The notes under the pieces: model-generated
Seen by the model: the letters and a program-made list of their open reading frames with translations, nothing else
What the model was told of the DNA's origin: nothing
Databases searched by the model: none
Part shown: piece after piece, positions 15,248 through 24,835 of the stretch
Numbering within the stretch: the stretch's first letter is position 1
How the letters are laid out: each line of letters begins with the position of its first letter
Assembly (NCBI RefSeq): GCF_051133435.1
Contig: NZ_JBPGNY010000001.1
Coordinates: forward strand, 62,001-126,000
Length of the DNA stretch: 64,000 nucleotides
Reading direction: 5' to 3'
DNA from: JAAYAO01 sp051133435
Lineage (GTDB): Bacteria; Actinomycetota; Actinomycetes; Propionibacteriales; Propionibacteriaceae
Position numbers and translations under genes: made by a program

Positions 15248-16132
15248 CTACCCGAGCAGAACCCGCACGTCGGCGATGTCCTGTTGCATCTGTTCGACCA
15301 AGGACTCCACCCCGTCGAAGCGCACCTGACCGCGCACGTGGGCGACGAATTCCACGTCGATGTGATCGCCGTAGAGGTCGAGGTCGTCGCGATCCAGCAC
15401 ATGCGATTCGACCCGACGTTCCATCCCGTCGAAGGTGGGGTTGGAGCCGACCGAGATCGCCACCGGCAGGGTGCCCAGCTTGGGCTGTTCCCGGCAGGTC
15501 ATCCAGCCCGCGTAGACCCCGTCCTGCGGGACGGCGTAGCCGTGCACCGCGAGCAGGTTCGCGGTCGGCACACCGAGTTCGCGGCCACGTTGGTCACCGC
15601 GCTGCACTTCCCCGCCGAAGCGGTACCAACGACCGAGCATGTGGGCCGCGGCGGTGACATCCCCCTCGGCCAGTACCTGACGGATCCGGGTGGACGAGGT
15701 CGGACCGGCCCCTTCCAACACCAGGTCGAGACCGTTCACCTCGAACTCGCCGTCGGCAATCTCACGCAGGGTGTCGACATTGCCGGCCGCGCCCCGGCCG
15801 AAGCGGAAGTTGTCCCCCACCACCACGTGGTCGGGGCGCAGTGGGCGAATCACCCGGTCGACGAACTCCGCCGGGGTCCACTGGGCGAGTTCGGGGGTGA
15901 AGTCCACGACCTGGGTGGCATCGGCGCCGGCCTCGGCCAGCAGTGCCAGCCGGTCTTCCAGGGTGGACAGCAGCAACGGACCGGTGCCGGGGCGGATCAC
16001 CCAGTTCGGGTGCGGCCAGAAGGTCACCGCCATCACGTAGCCGTTGCCGTTGTGCGCCCGGGCGGCCTGCAACACCGCGCGGTGGCCCAGATGGACTCCG
16101 TCGAAGTTGCCGATCACGACCGTGGTTCCCAC
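15248..16132 (-). CDS. ribF: Bifunctional riboflavin kinase/FAD synthetase
   Basis: Makes FMN and FAD from riboflavin in the cytoplasm. The 294-residue product has an N-terminal nucleotidyltransferase domain with IGNFDGVHLGH and PHPNWV, followed by STRIRQVLAEGDVTAAAHML, and a C-terminal flavokinase domain with GRELGVPTANL (PTAN motif), DGVYAGWM and NPTFDGMERRVESHVLD. GTG start with GAGGAGGAG 6 nt upstream. It follows truB as in other actinobacteria, but rpsO, its usual downstream neighbour, is about 13.8 kb further on. Confidence 0.95.
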   Translation of the reverse strand: MGTTVVIGNFDGVHLGHRAVLQAARAHNGNGYVMAVTFWPHPNWVIRPGTGPLLLSTLEDRLALLAEAGADATQVVDFTPELAQWTPAEFVDRVIRPLRPDHVVVGDNFRFGRGAAGNVDTLREIADGEFEVNGLDLVLEGAGPTSSTRIRQVLAEGDVTAAAHMLGRWYRFGGEVQRGDQRGRELGVPTANLLAVHGYAVPQDGVYAGWMTCREQPKLGTLPVAISVGSNPTFDGMERRVESHVLDRDDLDLYGDHIDVEFVAHVRGQVRFDGVESLVEQMQQDIADVRVLLG

Positions 16133-16209
16133 GCGCGTCTCCTCCTCGTCACCGGGACACGTCGTCCCGTTCGATGCTATCTCTCGTCGTGCCCGGTGGC
16201 CCGGGCCCC

Positions 16210-17082
16210 TCAGCCGCCCTGGGCGGGAGCGAAGACCGCGTCGGCCACCGCGGTGTCCCCGTCCGGAGTGTAGAGGGCCAAAAATGTGCCGTCCTGATCC
16301 AGGATCGCGCTGAGGGCGTCCAACCGCACCCGCAGCCGGCGTCCGTGCCGCACGTCGCGGGCGAAGTCCTCATCGACCAGCACGGTGGTGAAGGCCTCCG
16401 GCACCACCTCGTCCAGGCTGCGCAGGGTGACCCGGTCGACGTCGGCACCGATCGGGCAGGCGTCGTCCAGGGTCCACGGCCCGACCCGGGTGCGGCGCAG
16501 GCTGGTGAGGTGTCCCCCGGTGCCCAGGGCCGCGCCCAGGTCACGGGCCAGAGCACGGATGTAGGTGCCGGTACTGCAGTCGACCTTGACGTCGACGTCG
16601 ACCACCGGCAGGCCGTCGGTCTCGGTGTGCCGCACCTCGAGGATGTCGAAGCGCCGGACGGTGACCTCGCGGGCCTTCAGCACCACGTCCTCACCGGCCC
16701 GCACCCGCGCATAGGCACGTTTGCCGTCCACCTTGATCGCCGAGACCGCCGATGGCACCTGCTTGATGGTGCCGCTGAGCGGCACGATCGCGGCGCGGAT
16801 CGCGTCGGTGTCCAGGCCGGCTGCGCCGGGGCTGTCGGTGATCTCGCCCTCCGCATCGTCGGTGACGGTGCTCTGCCCGAGCCGGATGGTGGCCAGGTAG
16901 GTCTTGTCGCGGCCGGCCAGATGCCCGAGCAATCGGGTCGCCCGGCCCACGCCGATCACCAGCACACCGGTGGCCATCGGGTCGAGGGTGCCTCCGTGAC
17001 CGACCTTGCGGGTGCCCAGCAGCCGTCGGACACGGCCGACGACCTGGTGGGAGGTCCAACCCGAAGGTTTGTCGACCACCAC
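16210..17082 (-). CDS. truB: tRNA pseudouridine(55) synthase
   Basis: Forms pseudouridine 55 in the T-loop of tRNAs. The catalytic Asp sits in KVGHGGTLDPMATGVLVIGV; other conserved blocks are DKPSGWTSHQVV, RAYARVRAGEDV, CSTGTYIRALARDLG and TRVGPWTLDDA. Total is about 290 residues. The first standard start is GTG 17082 (used here), but it has no Shine-Dalgarno. An in-frame CTG at 17103 overlaps the rbfA stop as CTGA and has AGGAG 8 nt upstream, giving the N-terminus LNGTDGLVVVDKPSG; this may be a rare CTG initiation. Confidence 0.93.
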   Translation of the reverse strand: MVVDKPSGWTSHQVVGRVRRLLGTRKVGHGGTLDPMATGVLVIGVGRATRLLGHLAGRDKTYLATIRLGQSTVTDDAEGEITDSPGAAGLDTDAIRAAIVPLSGTIKQVPSAVSAIKVDGKRAYARVRAGEDVVLKAREVTVRRFDILEVRHTETDGLPVVDVDVKVDCSTGTYIRALARDLGAALGTGGHLTSLRRTRVGPWTLDDACPIGADVDRVTLRSLDEVVPEAFTTVLVDEDFARDVRHGRRLRVRLDALSAILDQDGTFLALYTPDGDTAVADAVFAPAQGG

Positions 17083-17099
17083 CAGGCCGTCGGTTCCGT

Positions 17100-17546
17100 T
17101 CAGTGGTCCTGCTCCTGGTCGTCGGACTCCGCACGCGGTTTGCGATACGGGTCGGCCTCACCGGCGTAGGCCGCCGCTGCCGCCTGCTCGGCCACCGCGG
17201 CGTCGCTGGCCCGGGCCCGGGCCAGGGCGTCCTCGATCTCCGCGGCCGTTTCGGGAACCGAATCGGGCACGAAGGTCAGCGACGGGGTGTGTCGCAGGCC
17301 GAGCTGCTTGCCCACCTCGGTGCGCAACATGCCGGTGGCCGAGGCCAGGGCGGCCGCGGTATCGGCATGGGCGGCGGCATCACCCATCACCGTGTAGAAC
17401 ACCGTGGCGTCCCGGGTGTCCCCGGTCAGCTCCACCCCGGTGACGGTGATGAAGCCGAGACGGGGGTCCTTGACCCGTCGCGCCAGCAACTGGGCAACCA
17501 GCGACTGGATGCGATCGGCGAGCTTCAGCACATGTGCCGATGTCAT
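17100..17546 (-). CDS. rbfA: 30S ribosome-binding factor A
   Basis: A late 30S maturation and cold-shock factor with a KH-like fold. The 148-residue product shows LADRIQSLVAQLLARRVKDP, LGFITVTGVELTGDTRDATV and LGLRHTPSLTFVPDSVPETA, the typical RbfA blocks. The C-terminal 30 residues are acidic and variable. It lies 13 nt after infB and overlaps the possible CTG start of truB, so infB–rbfA–truB–ribF look like one transcription unit. Confidence 0.95.
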   Translation of the reverse strand: MTSAHVLKLADRIQSLVAQLLARRVKDPRLGFITVTGVELTGDTRDATVFYTVMGDAAAHADTAAALASATGMLRTEVGKQLGLRHTPSLTFVPDSVPETAAEIEDALARARASDAAVAEQAAAAAYAGEADPYRKPRAESDDQEQDH

Positions 17547-17559
17547 GGGCGTTCCCCTC

Positions 17560-20466
17560 TCAGTCGCGAGCCTTCTCGACCATTTCGAAGGTCTCGATGA
17601 TGTCCTCGGTCTTGATGTCGGAGAAGTTCGACAGCGTGATACCGCATTCGAACCCTTCGCGCACCTCGGTCACATCGTCCTTCTCGCGACGCAGCGACTT
17701 GATGTCGGTTTCGGTGATGACGACCCCGTCACGCAGCAACCGCGCCTTGGCGTTGCGGCGGATGAGGCCGCTGAGCACCATACAACCGGCGATCGTGCCC
17801 GCCTTGGAGGAGCGGAAGATCTCCCGCACCTCGGCCTGGCCGAGCTGGACCTCTTCGTAGATGGGCTTGAGCATGCCCTTCAACGCGGCCTCGATCTCGT
17901 CCAGCGCCTGGTAGATCACCGAGTAGTAGCGGATGTCGACGTTCTCGCGGTCGGCCAGTTCGGTGGCCTTGCCCTGGGCACGCACGTTGTAACCCAGGAT
18001 CACCGCACCCGAGGCCGCCGCCAGCGACACGTTGGTCTCGGTGATCGCACCGACACCACGGTCGATGACCCGCAACGAGACCTCCTCGCCGACATCGATC
18101 TGCGACAGGGTGTCCTCCAGGGCTTCCACCGAACCGGAGGAGTCGCCCTTGAGGATCAGCAACAGCTCCTGGGTCTCGCCCTTCTCCAACTGCTCGAACA
18201 GTTGGTCGAGGGTCTTGCGGCGGGCACCGGCGGCCTGCGCAGCGGCCCGGTTGCGGGCTTCGCGCTGGTCGGCGATCTGCCGTGCGGTGCGGTCGTCCGA
18301 CACCACCAGGAAGGAGTCACCGGCCCCGGGCACCGAGGTCAGACCCAGCACCTGCACCGGCATCGACGGAGGCGCTTCGTCCACGTTCTCGCCGTGGTCG
18401 TTGATCAGGGCACGCACCCGGCCATGGGCCGGACCGGCCACGATCGAGTCACCGACCCGCAGCGTGCCGCGCTGCACCAGCACCGTGGCCACCGGGCCGC
18501 GGCCCTTGTCCAGGTGGGCTTCGATCGCGACACCCTGGGCGTCCATCGACGGGTTGGCCCGCAGGTCGAGGGCGGCGTCGGCGGTCAGCACGATCGCTTC
18601 GAGCAGATCGTCCAGACCCTGACGGGTGACCGCGGAGACGTCGACGAACATCGTGTCGCCGCCGTACTCCTCGGGCACCAGCCCGTACTCGGTGAGCTGT
18701 CCGCGCACCCGGGTCGGGTCGGCGGTGTCCTTGTCGACCTTGTTGACCGCAACCACGACCGGCACATCGGCCGCCGTGGCGTGGTTCAACGCCTCGATCG
18801 TCTGCGGCATCACGCCGTCGTCGGCGGCCACCACCAGCACGGCGATGTCGGTCGACTTCGCACCACGGGCACGCATCTGGGTGAATGCCTCGTGACCGGG
18901 GGTGTCGATGAAGGTGATCCGGCGATCTTGCTCGTCGACCTCGGTGCGCACCTGGTAGGCGCCGATCGACTGGGTGATCCCGCCGGCCTCACCGGAGACC
19001 ACGTTGGCGTGCCGCAGGGCATCGAGCAACTTGGTCTTACCGTGATCGACGTGGCCCATCACGGTGACCACGGCCGGACGGTGTTCGAGGTCTTCCTCGT
19101 CGCCCTCGTCCTCACCGAACTCGATGTCGAACCGCTCCAACAGCTCACGGTCCTCGTCCTCGGGCGAGACGACCTGGATGTTGTACTCCAGTTCGGCACC
19201 CAGCAGTTCGAGGGTGTCGTCGGCCACCGACTGGGTGGCGGTGACCATCTCACCGAGGTGGAACAGCACCTGCACCAGCGAGGCCGCGTCCACGCCGATC
19301 TTCTCGGCCAGGTCGGTCAGCGAAGCGCCGCGACGCAGGCGGACGGTCTGACCGCCGCCCTTGCGCAGCCGCACGCCGCCGATCGACGGGGCCTCCATCT
19401 GATCGAACTCTTGACGCCGCTGCTTCTTCGACTTGCGACCACGACGCGACGGACCACCGGGACGCCCGAAGGCACCCTGGGTGCCCGAACCGCCACGACC
19501 ACCGCGACCACCGCGGCCGCCGCCCATCGGGCCGCCACCGGGAGGGCCACCGCGACCGGGGCCACCGCCGGGCCCACGACGGCCACCGCCACCGGGGCCG
19601 CCACGGCCTCGGGACGGTGCACCGAGCTGGCCGGAGCTCTGCTTGGGCATCATCGCGGGGTTCGGGCGCGGCATACCTGCCACGCCACCACCGCCGCCAC
19701 CGGGCCGGGGCCCGGGGCCACCACGCCCGGCCGGGGGACGCGGCGCGGGCCGGTCACCGGTGGGCGGGCCGGGGCGCGGACCGCGACGAGCGGTACCCAT
19801 GCCCTGGCTGGAGGCGAAGGGGTTGTTGCCCGGACGCGGGCCACCGCGACGCGGCGGAGCCGGGGTCGGGCCGCCACCGGGCAAACCGCCGGTCGACCCC
19901 GGACGCGGACGCGCACCGGGAGCGGCCGGACGGGGGCCGGGACGCGGGCCCGGACGGGGTCCGGGAGTCGGGGTCGGCTCGGCGTCGGCAGCCGGACGCG
20001 GGGCCGGCGGCTTCGGGGTCGGCGCCTGTTCCTTGGCGGCCGGTTCCTGCGCGGCCGGCTTCTCGGGCTCGGCCGGAGCCGGACGGGTGGCCGGCGGCTC
20101 GGAACGGGTCGCCGGCGGTGCCGGACGGGCCGCGGGGGTTCCGGGACGCGTTGCCGGCGGCCCGGGGCGGGTCGCCGGAGGCGCCGACCGGGTGGCCGGG
20201 GGGCCGGAACGGGTCGACGGCGGAGCCGGCTTGGCCGGCCTGGTCGAGGGTGCTGCGGGGCGAGTGGCCGGCGGGGGCGCCGGGGCTGCGGCGGGCTTGG
20301 CCGCCTCTTCACTGCTCAACTTCTCGCGCAACCGCCGCACGACGGGCGCCTCAATGGTCGAGGAGGCCGAGCGAACGAACTCCCCCATGTCATTGAGTTT
20401 TGCCAGAACTTGCTTGCTTTCCAGTCCGAGCTCCTTGGCGAGCTCGTAGACACGGACCTTGGACAC
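17560..20466 (-). CDS. infB: Translation initiation factor IF-2
   Basis: GTPase that delivers initiator tRNA to the 30S subunit. The 968-residue protein starts KVRVYELAKELGLESKQVL (IF2_N), has a long disordered Pro/Ala/Arg then Gly/Arg-rich segment (about residues 55-345) with repeated PPATR-type units, a second IF2_N-like block near VRLRRGASLTDLAEKIGVDA, then the G domain: GHVDHGKTKLLD, DTPGHEAFTQMRARG and VAVNKVDK. Domains II-IV follow to the C-terminus. GTG start with AAGGAGAG upstream. The expanded low-complexity linker is common in actinobacterial IF-2. Confidence 0.97.
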   Translation of the reverse strand: MSKVRVYELAKELGLESKQVLAKLNDMGEFVRSASSTIEAPVVRRLREKLSSEEAAKPAAAPAPPPATRPAAPSTRPAKPAPPSTRSGPPATRSAPPATRPGPPATRPGTPAARPAPPATRSEPPATRPAPAEPEKPAAQEPAAKEQAPTPKPPAPRPAADAEPTPTPGPRPGPRPGPRPAAPGARPRPGSTGGLPGGGPTPAPPRRGGPRPGNNPFASSQGMGTARRGPRPGPPTGDRPAPRPPAGRGGPGPRPGGGGGGVAGMPRPNPAMMPKQSSGQLGAPSRGRGGPGGGGRRGPGGGPGRGGPPGGGPMGGGRGGRGGRGGSGTQGAFGRPGGPSRRGRKSKKQRRQEFDQMEAPSIGGVRLRKGGGQTVRLRRGASLTDLAEKIGVDAASLVQVLFHLGEMVTATQSVADDTLELLGAELEYNIQVVSPEDEDRELLERFDIEFGEDEGDEEDLEHRPAVVTVMGHVDHGKTKLLDALRHANVVSGEAGGITQSIGAYQVRTEVDEQDRRITFIDTPGHEAFTQMRARGAKSTDIAVLVVAADDGVMPQTIEALNHATAADVPVVVAVNKVDKDTADPTRVRGQLTEYGLVPEEYGGDTMFVDVSAVTRQGLDDLLEAIVLTADAALDLRANPSMDAQGVAIEAHLDKGRGPVATVLVQRGTLRVGDSIVAGPAHGRVRALINDHGENVDEAPPSMPVQVLGLTSVPGAGDSFLVVSDDRTARQIADQREARNRAAAQAAGARRKTLDQLFEQLEKGETQELLLILKGDSSGSVEALEDTLSQIDVGEEVSLRVIDRGVGAITETNVSLAAASGAVILGYNVRAQGKATELADRENVDIRYYSVIYQALDEIEAALKGMLKPIYEEVQLGQAEVREIFRSSKAGTIAGCMVLSGLIRRNAKARLLRDGVVITETDIKSLRREKDDVTEVREGFECGITLSNFSDIKTEDIIETFEMVEKARD

Positions 20467-20615
20467 TACTCTCCTTCAGGTCCGGGCCTTGCGCCTGGAC
20501 CGGTTTTAGTTGGTGTGCATGCTCATCGGTACGTACTCATCGAGTGGTCATGAGCGTTAAACCCACTTTCCTGACGTGTGCTGGCCCCGATCGGGACGCA
20601 GGCGCATCGAGTACT

Positions 20616-20894
20616 CTAACGCGTTTCACCGTCATTGTTGAAACCGAAGGCCGGATCGAGCCGGATTCGGTCGTGATTCACCTCGCTGCGACGCAGCGCC
20701 CGACCCACCGCGCGACGACGGCAGGCGGTCTCCACGCAGGTGGCCTCGTCATGCACCCAGGCCCCGCGTCCGGGCAGCGCCTTGGCCGGGTCGACGACCA
20801 CCCGGCCGGCACTCTCGTCCCAGACCAGACGCACCAACACGGCGCGGTCGTCGACCCGGCGGCACCCCACACAGGTGCGCTGCCCGATCGTCAC
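20616..20894 (-). CDS. ylxR: YlxR/RnpM (DUF448) RNA-binding protein
   Basis: A 92-residue basic protein normally lodged between nusA and infB; RnpM has been reported to bind RNase P RNA in Bacillus. The signature RTCVGCRRVDDRAVLVRLVW and the block LPGRGAWVHDEATCVETACR are diagnostic. GTG 20894 starts 5 nt downstream of the malG stop codon, and no good Shine-Dalgarno is visible. It is followed by infB after 149 nt. nusA is 14.4 kb away, so here ylxR has lost its usual upstream neighbour. Confidence 0.92.
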   Translation of the reverse strand: MTIGQRTCVGCRRVDDRAVLVRLVWDESAGRVVVDPAKALPGRGAWVHDEATCVETACRRRAVGRALRRSEVNHDRIRLDPAFGFNNDGETR

Positions 20895-20899
20895 GTGCG

Positions 20900-21799
20900 T
20901 TACTTCACCGAACCCTGGGTCAGGCCGGAGACGATCCAGCGCTGCAGGAACAGGAACAACGCCAGGATCGGCAAGGCGGCGATGATCGCCCCCGCGGCGA
21001 ACTGACCCCAGTTGGCCGACAACTGGTCGGACACCCAGCCGTACATGCCGACCGCGACCGTCCAGTTCTCCTCCGACTGCAGGATGACCTTGGCCAGCAT
21101 GAAGTCGTTGAAGGTCGAGATGAAGCTCAGCAGCCCCACCACGGTCAGGATCGGCATCACCAGGGGCAGGATGATCCGCCAGTAGATGTGAGCATGGGAG
21201 GCCCCGTCGATCTTGGCCGCCTCGTCCAGTTCCTTGGGCACGGTGTTGAAGGTGCCGTACATCAAGAAGGTGTTCACACCCAGCGCACCACCCAGGTACA
21301 CGCAGATCAGGCCGATCTTGCTGTTCAGACCGAGGAAGGGCACCACATCACCCAGCAGCAGCAACAGCAGGAAGATCGCCACGAAGGCGAGCAACTGCGG
21401 GAACATCTGCAACACCATCAGGAAGGTCAATCCGAACTGACGTCCGGCGAACCGGTAGCGCGAGAAGGCGTAGGCGGCCGCAGCGCCCATCAGCACCGTG
21501 CCCAGCGAGGTGATCACGCCGATGATCAGTGTGTTGGCCAGCCAGCGCCAGAAATAGGTGTCCGACAGCTTGACGAAGTTGTCCAGGCTGAAGGTGGTGA
21601 ACATCGCATTCGACCCGGTCAGCGTCCCGCCGGGGTTCAGTGCCGCGGACAGGATGTACAGGATCGGGAAGGCCGCGAAGATCACCGCGAGGATGCCCAC
21701 CACGTGCCGCCAGCCGACGTCGGCGAAGACCTTGCCGAAGCTGCGCTTGCGGTGGGTGTCGGCGGTCACCTCGGGCTCGGAGGTTTTCGGGGTACTCAT
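20900..21799 (-). CDS. malG: Maltose/maltodextrin-type ABC permease MalG
   Basis: A 299-residue inner-membrane permease with six membrane segments. The coupling (EAA) loop ELDEAAKIDGASHAHIYWRI and the C-terminus FLFLQRWIVSGLTQGSVK, ending GSVK, are typical of MalG. It begins 1 nt after malF on the minus strand. No malK ATPase is nearby, so a shared MsmK-type ATPase elsewhere presumably energises it. ylxR follows after 5 nt. Confidence 0.93.
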   Translation of the reverse strand: MSTPKTSEPEVTADTHRKRSFGKVFADVGWRHVVGILAVIFAAFPILYILSAALNPGGTLTGSNAMFTTFSLDNFVKLSDTYFWRWLANTLIIGVITSLGTVLMGAAAAYAFSRYRFAGRQFGLTFLMVLQMFPQLLAFVAIFLLLLLLGDVVPFLGLNSKIGLICVYLGGALGVNTFLMYGTFNTVPKELDEAAKIDGASHAHIYWRIILPLVMPILTVVGLLSFISTFNDFMLAKVILQSEENWTVAVGMYGWVSDQLSANWGQFAAGAIIAALPILALFLFLQRWIVSGLTQGSVK

Positions 21800-21800
21800 C

Positions 21801-23396
21801 TCAGTCCTCCATCTTCTGCGACAGCCGGAAGCTGATCGCCGACACCGTGGCCACGATCAGGAAGATCACGATCGACAACGCGGAGGCCAGGCCGTAGTTG
21901 CGCGCCGCCGACCCGTCCAGGCCCGAAACCGAATAGACCATCGTGATCAACAGGTCGGTGGCCCCGATCGGGGCCGAAGTGTCGGTGAATCGTGGCCCAC
22001 CACCGGTGAGCATGTAGACCAGGTTGAAGTTGTTGAAGTTGAACGCGAACGACGAGATCAACAGCGGGGTGACCGCGATCAACAGCAGCGGCAGGGTGAT
22101 CTGGCGGAACTGCTGCCACCCCGTGGCCCCGTCGATCTTGGCCGCCTCGTAGACATCACTGGGAATCGCCTGCAGGGTGCCGGTGGCGATCAGGAACATG
22201 TAGGGAAAGCCCATCCACAGGTTGACCACGATGATCGCGAGCTTTGCCAACCATGGGTCGCTCAGCCAGGCCACCGGCATCCCACCCAACAGCACCTCGT
22301 TGACGAAGCCGAAGTCGCGGTTCAGCATGCCCTTGAACAACAGGGCGGTCAGGAAGGCCGGGAAGGCGTACGGCAGCAACATCAGCGTGCGGTAGATCTT
22401 GCGGCCGCGCATGCGTTCGCTGTTCATCACGATCGCCAGGAACAGTCCCAGGAAGAAGGTGCTGAGCACCGAGGCGAGTGCGAACACCACGTTCCAGGTG
22501 AGCACCTTCAGGAAGGGCCCCGAATAGCGCGCATCGCTGAACGCGGTGGTGAAGTTCTCCGCCCCGACGAAGACCCGCCAACCCACCGTCAGGGTGGAGC
22601 CGTCGTCGGCCTCGAACTGACCGCGTTTGTTGGCCTTGTAGACCTTGCCGGTGTCGGCGTGGGTCATCGAGTCGGTCTGGGGGTCATAGGTGACCACCGA
22701 GCGGTAGGCGTAGCCGGTGCGGGCGTCCTGGGTGCCGATGGAGCCGGCGTTCGCGTCCTCGGAGACCGGCACCCGCAGTTCGGTGACCTCCTTGCTGCGC
22801 GAGACCGCGTCGGCCCAACTCAGCACCTTCCAGCCGGGCACCTCCTTGATGGTGGTGCCCTCGACAACCGCGTCGGGCACCTCCTCCAGCGGCTGGTCCT
22901 TGGTGCCGACCTTGACCACGTCGTCCTGCACCACCGCGAAGCCGAGGTCGGTGCTGGGGAAGGCCTTCTCGACCACCACCAGTGGCATCGCCTTCGACCC
23001 TTCGACCCGGCGCTGGTTCTGCATGATGTTGGCCGCGATCGCATCGGCCTTGTCGGAGTTGTGTCCGGCCCCGTAGTTGGTGAAGGCCACGTAGCCGGTG
23101 TAGCCCACGGTGAAGACCTGATAGATCAGCAGGAAGGTCAGGCCGGGTAGCAGGTACTTCAGCGGCAACATCCGCTTGGTGAAGTACACGATGTCTGCCA
23201 ACACCACGAAGAAGATCGTGACGGCCAGGATGATCCAGGACTTCTGGACCCAGGCCGAGTAGATGATGTAGACCCCGAGTGCGTTGATCAGGGCCATCAG
23301 GACGAGTTTCAGGAAGAAGCCCGGACCAATGGCGGTCGCGTGCGACTCCCGAGCTCTCTTGGTGCGACGCTCCGGGGGCGCTTCCGGTTGGGACAT
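21801..23396 (-). CDS. malF: Maltose/maltodextrin-type ABC permease MalF
   Basis: A 531-residue permease. It has three N-terminal membrane segments, then a large extracytoplasmic P2-like loop (about residues 115-280, from GYVAFTNYGAGHNSDKADAI to VGAENFTTAFSDARY), and a C-terminal permease core with the EAA loop DVYEAAKIDGATGWQQFRQI. The large P2 loop, which contacts the binding protein, separates MalF from short sugar permeases. The length matches enterobacterial MalF (about 514). It lies 96 nt after the binding-protein gene. Confidence 0.93.
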   Translation of the reverse strand: MSQPEAPPERRTKRARESHATAIGPGFFLKLVLMALINALGVYIIYSAWVQKSWIILAVTIFFVVLADIVYFTKRMLPLKYLLPGLTFLLIYQVFTVGYTGYVAFTNYGAGHNSDKADAIAANIMQNQRRVEGSKAMPLVVVEKAFPSTDLGFAVVQDDVVKVGTKDQPLEEVPDAVVEGTTIKEVPGWKVLSWADAVSRSKEVTELRVPVSEDANAGSIGTQDARTGYAYRSVVTYDPQTDSMTHADTGKVYKANKRGQFEADDGSTLTVGWRVFVGAENFTTAFSDARYSGPFLKVLTWNVVFALASVLSTFFLGLFLAIVMNSERMRGRKIYRTLMLLPYAFPAFLTALLFKGMLNRDFGFVNEVLLGGMPVAWLSDPWLAKLAIIVVNLWMGFPYMFLIATGTLQAIPSDVYEAAKIDGATGWQQFRQITLPLLLIAVTPLLISSFAFNFNNFNLVYMLTGGGPRFTDTSAPIGATDLLITMVYSVSGLDGSAARNYGLASALSIVIFLIVATVSAISFRLSQKMED

Positions 23397-23492
23397 CGTT
23401 GTTCTCCGTGGTCGGCGTCAGGGGAAAGTCTGCGGGTGACTGTGGGGCGCACGCATGTGTCGTACGCCCCACAGTTCGGGTCAATCAGCCGG

Positions 23493-24734
23493 TCAGCCGA
23501 TGGCTCCTTCGATGTCGGAGACCATCTTCTGCCAGGCCTGGGACGGCTCGGCGTCACCGTTGATGATCTGCGCCTCGGTCACACCCCAGAAGTTCCACAC
23601 CGCGGACATTTCGGGGATCGAGGGCATCGGCTTGGCGTCCTCGGCGATGTCGGCGAAGCCCTTCGCCAGCGGATCCGAGGAGATCTCCTCGGCGGCTTCC
23701 TTCATGGCCGGGGTGCGGTTGCCCGCCTCGAACATCTTGACCTGGACGTCCTTGGTGCCGATGTAGTTCACCAGGAACTCGGTGGCCAGGATGGCGTTCT
23801 CGGTCTTGGACGAAACGTAGAAGCCCTGCACACCGATGAACGGGGCGGACGGCTCACCGCCGGCGGACGGGATCGGGTCGACCGCGAGTTCCATGTCCTT
23901 GAACTCGTCGATCAGCCAGGGGCCACCCACCATGTAGGGGGCTTCACCCTTCTTGAAGGCATCCCGGGCGATGTCGTAGGTGATGGAGGTGTTCAGCACG
24001 CCGTCACCCTTCTTGCCGTGCTGGGCCAGCCACTTGGCGAAGGCCTCACCCTTCTCACCACCGAGGGCGAGCTTGTTGGAGTACGAGCCGTCGTCGTTCT
24101 GCTCGAACACCGGGGCGCCGAAGGAGTGCTGGAAGGGCGCCATGGTGTAGGGGTCACCCTTGTCGCTGACCTGAATCAGGAAGGGGTACTTGGTGCCGGC
24201 TTCCTTGCCCTTGGCGATCATGTCGTCGAACTTGTCGGGTGCCGGATCCTTGGCCAGCTTGGTGTTGCGGATCAGGCCGAGGTTCTCCACCGCGTAGGGC
24301 ACGCCGTAGACCTGCCCGTCGAAGGTGAAGGCCTCGAGGGCCACATCGGTGAACTCATCGGAGCGGTCGCCGAACTCCACCGGGGAGACCACACCGTTCT
24401 GGGTCAACTCGCCCAACCAGTCGTGAGCACCCACGGTGATGTCGGGCCCTTCACCGGTGGGTACCTGGGCCAGGAAGTCGGCCCGGATGTCCTCGAAGTT
24501 CTTCTGTACCAACTCGACCTTGGCGCCGGTGTCCTTCTCGAAGGCGTCCGCCGCGGCCTTGGTCGGGGCCATGCGGGTTTCATCCACCCACACGGTCAGG
24601 GTCTTGCCGGTGCCGTCGGGGGCTTGGCTCTTCTCGCCACCATCGGGATCACCGCTGGTTCCTCCACCGCCGCCACAGGCGGTCAAGGTCACGACCGCGG
24701 TGGCGATGAGTGCTGCTCCGATGCGTCGACGCAT
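23493..24734 (-). CDS. malE: Maltose/maltodextrin-binding lipoprotein MalE
   Basis: A 413-residue extracellular sugar-binding protein. The signal peptide RRRIGAALIATAVVTLTAC ends in lipobox LTAC (Cys about residue 20), followed by a Gly-rich linker. The mature domain carries KTLTVWVDETRMAPTKAAAD, the family-1 block ITVGAHDWLGELTQNGVVSP, YGVPYAVENLGLIRNTKL and the C-terminal AVWNFWGVTEAQIINGDAEP. Such proteins bind maltose or longer alpha-glucans. A Shine-Dalgarno AGGAAAG precedes the ATG. Divergent from a GH13 glucosidase that would process the imported sugar. Confidence 0.92.
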   Translation of the reverse strand: MRRRIGAALIATAVVTLTACGGGGGTSGDPDGGEKSQAPDGTGKTLTVWVDETRMAPTKAAADAFEKDTGAKVELVQKNFEDIRADFLAQVPTGEGPDITVGAHDWLGELTQNGVVSPVEFGDRSDEFTDVALEAFTFDGQVYGVPYAVENLGLIRNTKLAKDPAPDKFDDMIAKGKEAGTKYPFLIQVSDKGDPYTMAPFQHSFGAPVFEQNDDGSYSNKLALGGEKGEAFAKWLAQHGKKGDGVLNTSITYDIARDAFKKGEAPYMVGGPWLIDEFKDMELAVDPIPSAGGEPSAPFIGVQGFYVSSKTENAILATEFLVNYIGTKDVQVKMFEAGNRTPAMKEAAEEISSDPLAKGFADIAEDAKPMPSIPEMSAVWNFWGVTEAQIINGDAEPSQAWQKMVSDIEGAIG

Positions 24735-24835
24735 GCGATTCTCGCTTTCCTACCTAGAGGTGAACGGATTTATGCTCACATTCAGAACCCTAGCCCCATG
24801 GTTACCGGCGAGTCAGGAGGGCGTGCCCGTTTCGT

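Noticed and set aside
17404..20553. 1049-residue plus-strand open frame opposite infB
   Set aside because: Low-complexity, no family pattern; infB on the other strand is unambiguous.
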